NCBI GenBank assembly: GCA_005877525.1
Contig: VBON01000053.1
Location: 551 to 7,109, forward strand
DNA: 6,559 bases
Direction of reading: 5' to 3'
Source of the DNA: Nitrospirota bacterium
GTDB lineage: Bacteria; Nitrospirota; Nitrospiria; Nitrospirales; NS-4
Positions 3,854 to 6,559 of the stretch are shown piece after piece (position 1 is the stretch's first letter; every line of letters starts with the position of its first letter). The notes beneath the pieces are model-generated. The model ran no database searches. It was given only the letters and a program-made list of their open reading frames with translations, and had not been told where the DNA came from. The position numbers and the translations under genes were made by a program.

Positions 3854-6559
3854 TCATTTGAATGCCGGGTCCGTCTCGGCCCCGGGCCGCGGCTTCCACT
3901 GAAGGCTGTAATACATGCCCCGGTCGCGTGCCCAGGGATCAAATGCATTCACCATGTGCTCGAGCTCGGGCGCCAGCTCCGGGATGGTCCTCAGCAGCAC
4001 GCGCTTCAGCGGGGACACCTCCACCTCGTGGCCGTTGGGCGTGCCTTTTTCGAGGACCTTGCCATCCGGGCCGTTATTCGTAATCCATTGCACACCCAGA
4101 TGGGTATAGAACTCCGGCCGGAAGCTAGAGGTGAAGAAACGATCGCTGAATAGACGCCGCGAGGCGTTGAGGATGAACACCTGGAACTGGGTCTCGGAAA
4201 TGGCAAAGCCGGGGGGCCTAGCGAATTCCGCGAGCCAGCCCACGACGGTATCGACGTCCTCGATGTTGTCCACAATACTTCCGTTCGAATGTCCAAGACA
4301 ATCGTTGATGGGTGTTCTGTCGTCGTTCGCCTGCGCGCTGGTGATGATCTTTGACGCGTCGCACGTATGCTGGCCATACACCTCCCGCAGCAGGCTTACC
4401 AATCTCTCCTGCTCGTTGCGTTCGGCGGAACCTTTGAGAAGCCGATGATCGATAAAGTCATCGAAGCTTGTCAGCTGCTTGAGCCCATACTGGCGGCGAA
4501 ATTCATTAAAGCGCGGGACCCCATGCTCTCGGTCACGGATGAGGTCCAGGGCTGCAACGTCGATCTGATCGGTCGCCGTGTGCAGACGTGACATGGGTAC
4601 GTTCTGCAGGAACTGCGGATGATTCTGCAGAGTGAGGACCCCCAACCGCTGACGTCCCATGGACAGAGCCCAGTTGGCCAGTCCTCGCTCCCGCATGGCC
4701 TTGGTGGCCTTGCCCTGAAGGGTCTCCACCACCGGGATCTTGTACTGGATGATGTTGGGATCCTTATCCAGTTCCTTATACTCGAGAAGGTCGGGAACAA
4801 GCGCATGCAACCGGTAGACCGTGACAAACTCCTCAGGGAAGTTGAACGGCGAACCGAAGTGATTGGTTCCCCCGTTGACATGGTCCAGATTTTGAAGGCT
4901 CCAGATGTCCGCTTTGCTTGGGTCATCGCGGGCGAAGATCCCGTCGTTGGCGTATATCCGACTGCCCAGTCCGAAGATCCCGGCGCCAGACGCGAAGACC
5001 GAATACCACTGAGTCGCCTTCTTGGCGTCGTCGGACTTGCCGAAGTTGCTCACGACGATCCTCTCGAGAGCATTTGTCACCACGTCGTGCTTCTGTATAA
5101 GACCGTGCCAGTTCGCATTCATGCCCAGGTACAGTGGCTCGTCATAGAGCAACTGGGTCGTCCACTCGATCGTATGTATCTTGGCGATCTCCGCCGACAC
5201 CACGAGCCGTCCGATTTCGAATAGCTCATCTGCGGTGACATCCTTGTAGCGGATGACTTGCGTCGGACGTATTGGATTGCGCAGCCCGCTGTCGTCATCC
5301 GGCGTCGCCAATGCCCGGCTGCGGAAGGCCGCCACGAACAGGTTGTGCTCGCGAGCGAAGACGTTGTGGTAGAAGCTCATGCCAATGGACCAGTTGTCCG
5401 GAAAGGCGGTCGCTTCCTGGCCGGTCCATTGAGGGTTGATGGGATCGGATGGTTCGAACAGGGGCAGGTAGCCCAGCTTCTCGCCTGCCGTGGCGCGATC
5501 GCCCACAGGGATCAACAGGAGCTTCGCTGGGTCATGAGGATCCCGCTTGACGCGACGGCGAGAGGTTTCGTCATAGCCATAGATCTGGGAGGCATCCCAC
5601 CACGCTGTGACCGTGTTCTCGCTGGTCTTGTAGACCCTGCTTAGGTATTCCTTGCCTTGGTGGACAAAAACCGGCGGATCGTTGTGCTCGCCGACATAGG
5701 CGGTGTCCATTAAGTCGTCCGGGCGGCATTCAAGTCTTGCGACATCACTGGGCGTCAGGGACCGCTCTACGTTATCGACGAGTTGCCTCGCGCAACCGAC
5801 GGGCATCAACTCAGCCTGGTTATGGCCTTCTCTCAGATGGGAGAACCAATCGTGAGTCATGAACTGGATCCAGAACGCCGCAAGGACGTTAAAAAAGGGA
5901 GCCTTCTTATAGTCGCACTGTGCCTCCGGGGAATAGCCGGGCAAACCGTGGCCTCCGCGGCATTTGTCGGGCTGCGATTGCGCCCGGGTGAACAGTTTGC
6001 GACTGATCACCTGCGGATCGGGCTTGAGGAGGCCCAGCCGGTCGCCGTGGCGGTTCCTAGCTAGCTCATTCTTTCTCAAGTCCGGGTAGGTGGCCTCGAG
6101 CTGCACATTGCGGGCGAAGGGCTGGCGGGTGGAGCCCATCAGAGGATTGCGGATGTCGTTGCAGATGCCGGTGAGGGTGCGGAACCGGATCAACTCATCC
6201 CAGCACACCTGCGGCCCCTCGCCACCGACCTTCGTATAGTTCGGATCATCTTTGGACAGCCGCATAGTGTCCCATACCTTGAGGGCCGGTCCAGCGGTCC
6301 CGCCACGGCCCCGCACGTATTCGGGATAGGTGCCGCTATCATCGAACAGGTTAAACTTGATCAGCTCCATGCGCTGGTACTCCAGGTCGAGTAACGCTCC
6401 CTCGATGCCCCGTTCGTTCGGACCGAGATGCCCGTGTGGAGCGGCTGAGTTGGTCGCCCGGGAACTGGCATCGCCGGTGGCCCAGTAGTTAGCCCAATCC
6501 ACCCACGGGAGGCTGCGAAGCGCAGCAGCTTTGTCACCACCCCGACAGCGCGCAGTAGA
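3854..6559 (-). CDS. Haem peroxidase of the peroxidase-cyclooxygenase (fatty-acid dioxygenase-like) superfamily, 5' end open at the window edge
   Basis: At least 882 residues from an in-frame GTG at 6502, or 901 open codons to the window edge. The fold is that of animal-type haem peroxidases. Numbered from the GTG, the distal His217 is in FMTHDW (214-219), WDASQIYG is at 302-309, REHN at 384-387, and the proximal region EEFVTVYRLH places Tyr563 and His566 in a Tyr-x-x-His pattern. In cyclooxygenases and alpha-dioxygenases this pattern supplies the radical-forming Tyr and the haem-ligand His. RDREHGVPRFNEFR (656-669) is another strong family block, and QFQVFILNASRRLFSDRFF (773-791) matches the C-terminal part of the domain. 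The likely reaction is oxygenation of a fatty acid, although a plain peroxidase cannot be excluded. The GTG has no Shine-Dalgarno sequence and no stop codon or other start codon lies upstream before the edge. The true start and any signal peptide are therefore probably outside the window. Confidence 0.88.
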   Translation of the reverse strand, partial: STARCRGGDKAAALRSLPWVDWANYWATGDASSRATNSAAPHGHLGPNERGIEGALLDLEYQRMELIKFNLFDDSGTYPEYVRGRGGTAGPALKVWDTMRLSKDDPNYTKVGGEGPQVCWDELIRFRTLTGICNDIRNPLMGSTRQPFARNVQLEATYPDLRKNELARNRHGDRLGLLKPDPQVISRKLFTRAQSQPDKCRGGHGLPGYSPEAQCDYKKAPFFNVLAAFWIQFMTHDWFSHLREGHNQAELMPVGCARQLVDNVERSLTPSDVARLECRPDDLMDTAYVGEHNDPPVFVHQGKEYLSRVYKTSENTVTAWWDASQIYGYDETSRRRVKRDPHDPAKLLLIPVGDRATAGEKLGYLPLFEPSDPINPQWTGQEATAFPDNWSIGMSFYHNVFAREHNLFVAAFRSRALATPDDDSGLRNPIRPTQVIRYKDVTADELFEIGRLVVSAEIAKIHTIEWTTQLLYDEPLYLGMNANWHGLIQKHDVVTNALERIVVSNFGKSDDAKKATQWYSVFASGAGIFGLGSRIYANDGIFARDDPSKADIWSLQNLDHVNGGTNHFGSPFNFPEEFVTVYRLHALVPDLLEYKELDKDPNIIQYKIPVVETLQGKATKAMRERGLANWALSMGRQRLGVLTLQNHPQFLQNVPMSRLHTATDQIDVAALDLIRDREHGVPRFNEFRRQYGLKQLTSFDDFIDHRLLKGSAERNEQERLVSLLREVYGQHTCDASKIITSAQANDDRTPINDCLGHSNGSIVDNIEDVDTVVGWLAEFARPPGFAISETQFQVFILNASRRLFSDRFFTSSFRPEFYTHLGVQWITNNGPDGKVLEKGTPNGHEVEVSPLKRVLLRTIPELAPELEHMVNAFDPWARDRGMYYSLQWKPRPGAETDPAFK

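Noticed and set aside
3877..3889. GC-rich near-palindrome CGGCCC-C-GGGCCG close to the peroxidase stop, considered as a terminator
   Set aside because: A one-base loop cannot form a hairpin without opening the stem, no T-run follows on either strand, and it sits inside the coding sequence.
4619..5224. 201-codon open frame on the plus strand opposite the peroxidase gene
   Set aside because: It is a mirror of the GC-biased codons of the peroxidase gene, whose conserved haem motifs fix the minus strand as coding.
6512..6526. Inverted repeat GCTGCG-AAG-CGCAGC near the right edge
   Set aside because: It lies in a frame that is open and probably coding, and a short GC-rich symmetry of this size is expected by chance.

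Overview
The window holds three protein-coding genes and nothing that looks like an RNA gene, mobile element or CRISPR array. From left to right they are a GMC-family flavoprotein oxidoreductase (minus strand), a patatin-like phospholipase lipoprotein (plus strand), and a large haem peroxidase of the peroxidase-cyclooxygenase superfamily (minus strand). The peroxidase reading frame stays open to the right edge, so that gene is probably cut off at its 5' end.

The sequence suggests a diderm (Gram-negative type) bacterium of moderate GC. Both proteins with a visible N-terminus carry bacterial lipoprotein signals ending in Leu-Ala-Gly-Cys, and the oxidoreductase signal also has a twin-arginine motif. 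The plus-strand gene has a strong Shine-Dalgarno sequence. The genus cannot be named from the sequence alone. By eye the patatin gene is more AT-rich than the peroxidase gene beside it.

Layout: the oxidoreductase and the patatin gene diverge from a 390-bp intergenic region (2000-2389). This region holds a candidate sigma70-type promoter for the oxidoreductase, two small inverted repeats beside it, an AT-rich stretch, a perfect 13-bp tandem repeat and the patatin ribosome binding site. The patatin and peroxidase genes converge with only 39 bp between their stop codons and no clear terminator hairpin. The three genes therefore cannot form one operon, although they may still be functionally linked.

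Working hypothesis (inference): the set looks like a small lipid-oxidation locus in the cell envelope. The patatin would release fatty acids from phospholipid. The haem protein carries the Tyr-x-x-His proximal motif of cyclooxygenases and alpha-dioxygenases and could oxygenate those fatty acids. The exported flavoprotein could oxidise an alcohol product or partner with the haem enzyme. Two details stand out in the flavoprotein: a His placed like the covalent FAD-linking His of choline oxidase, and a Val where GMC enzymes normally have their second catalytic His or Asn.
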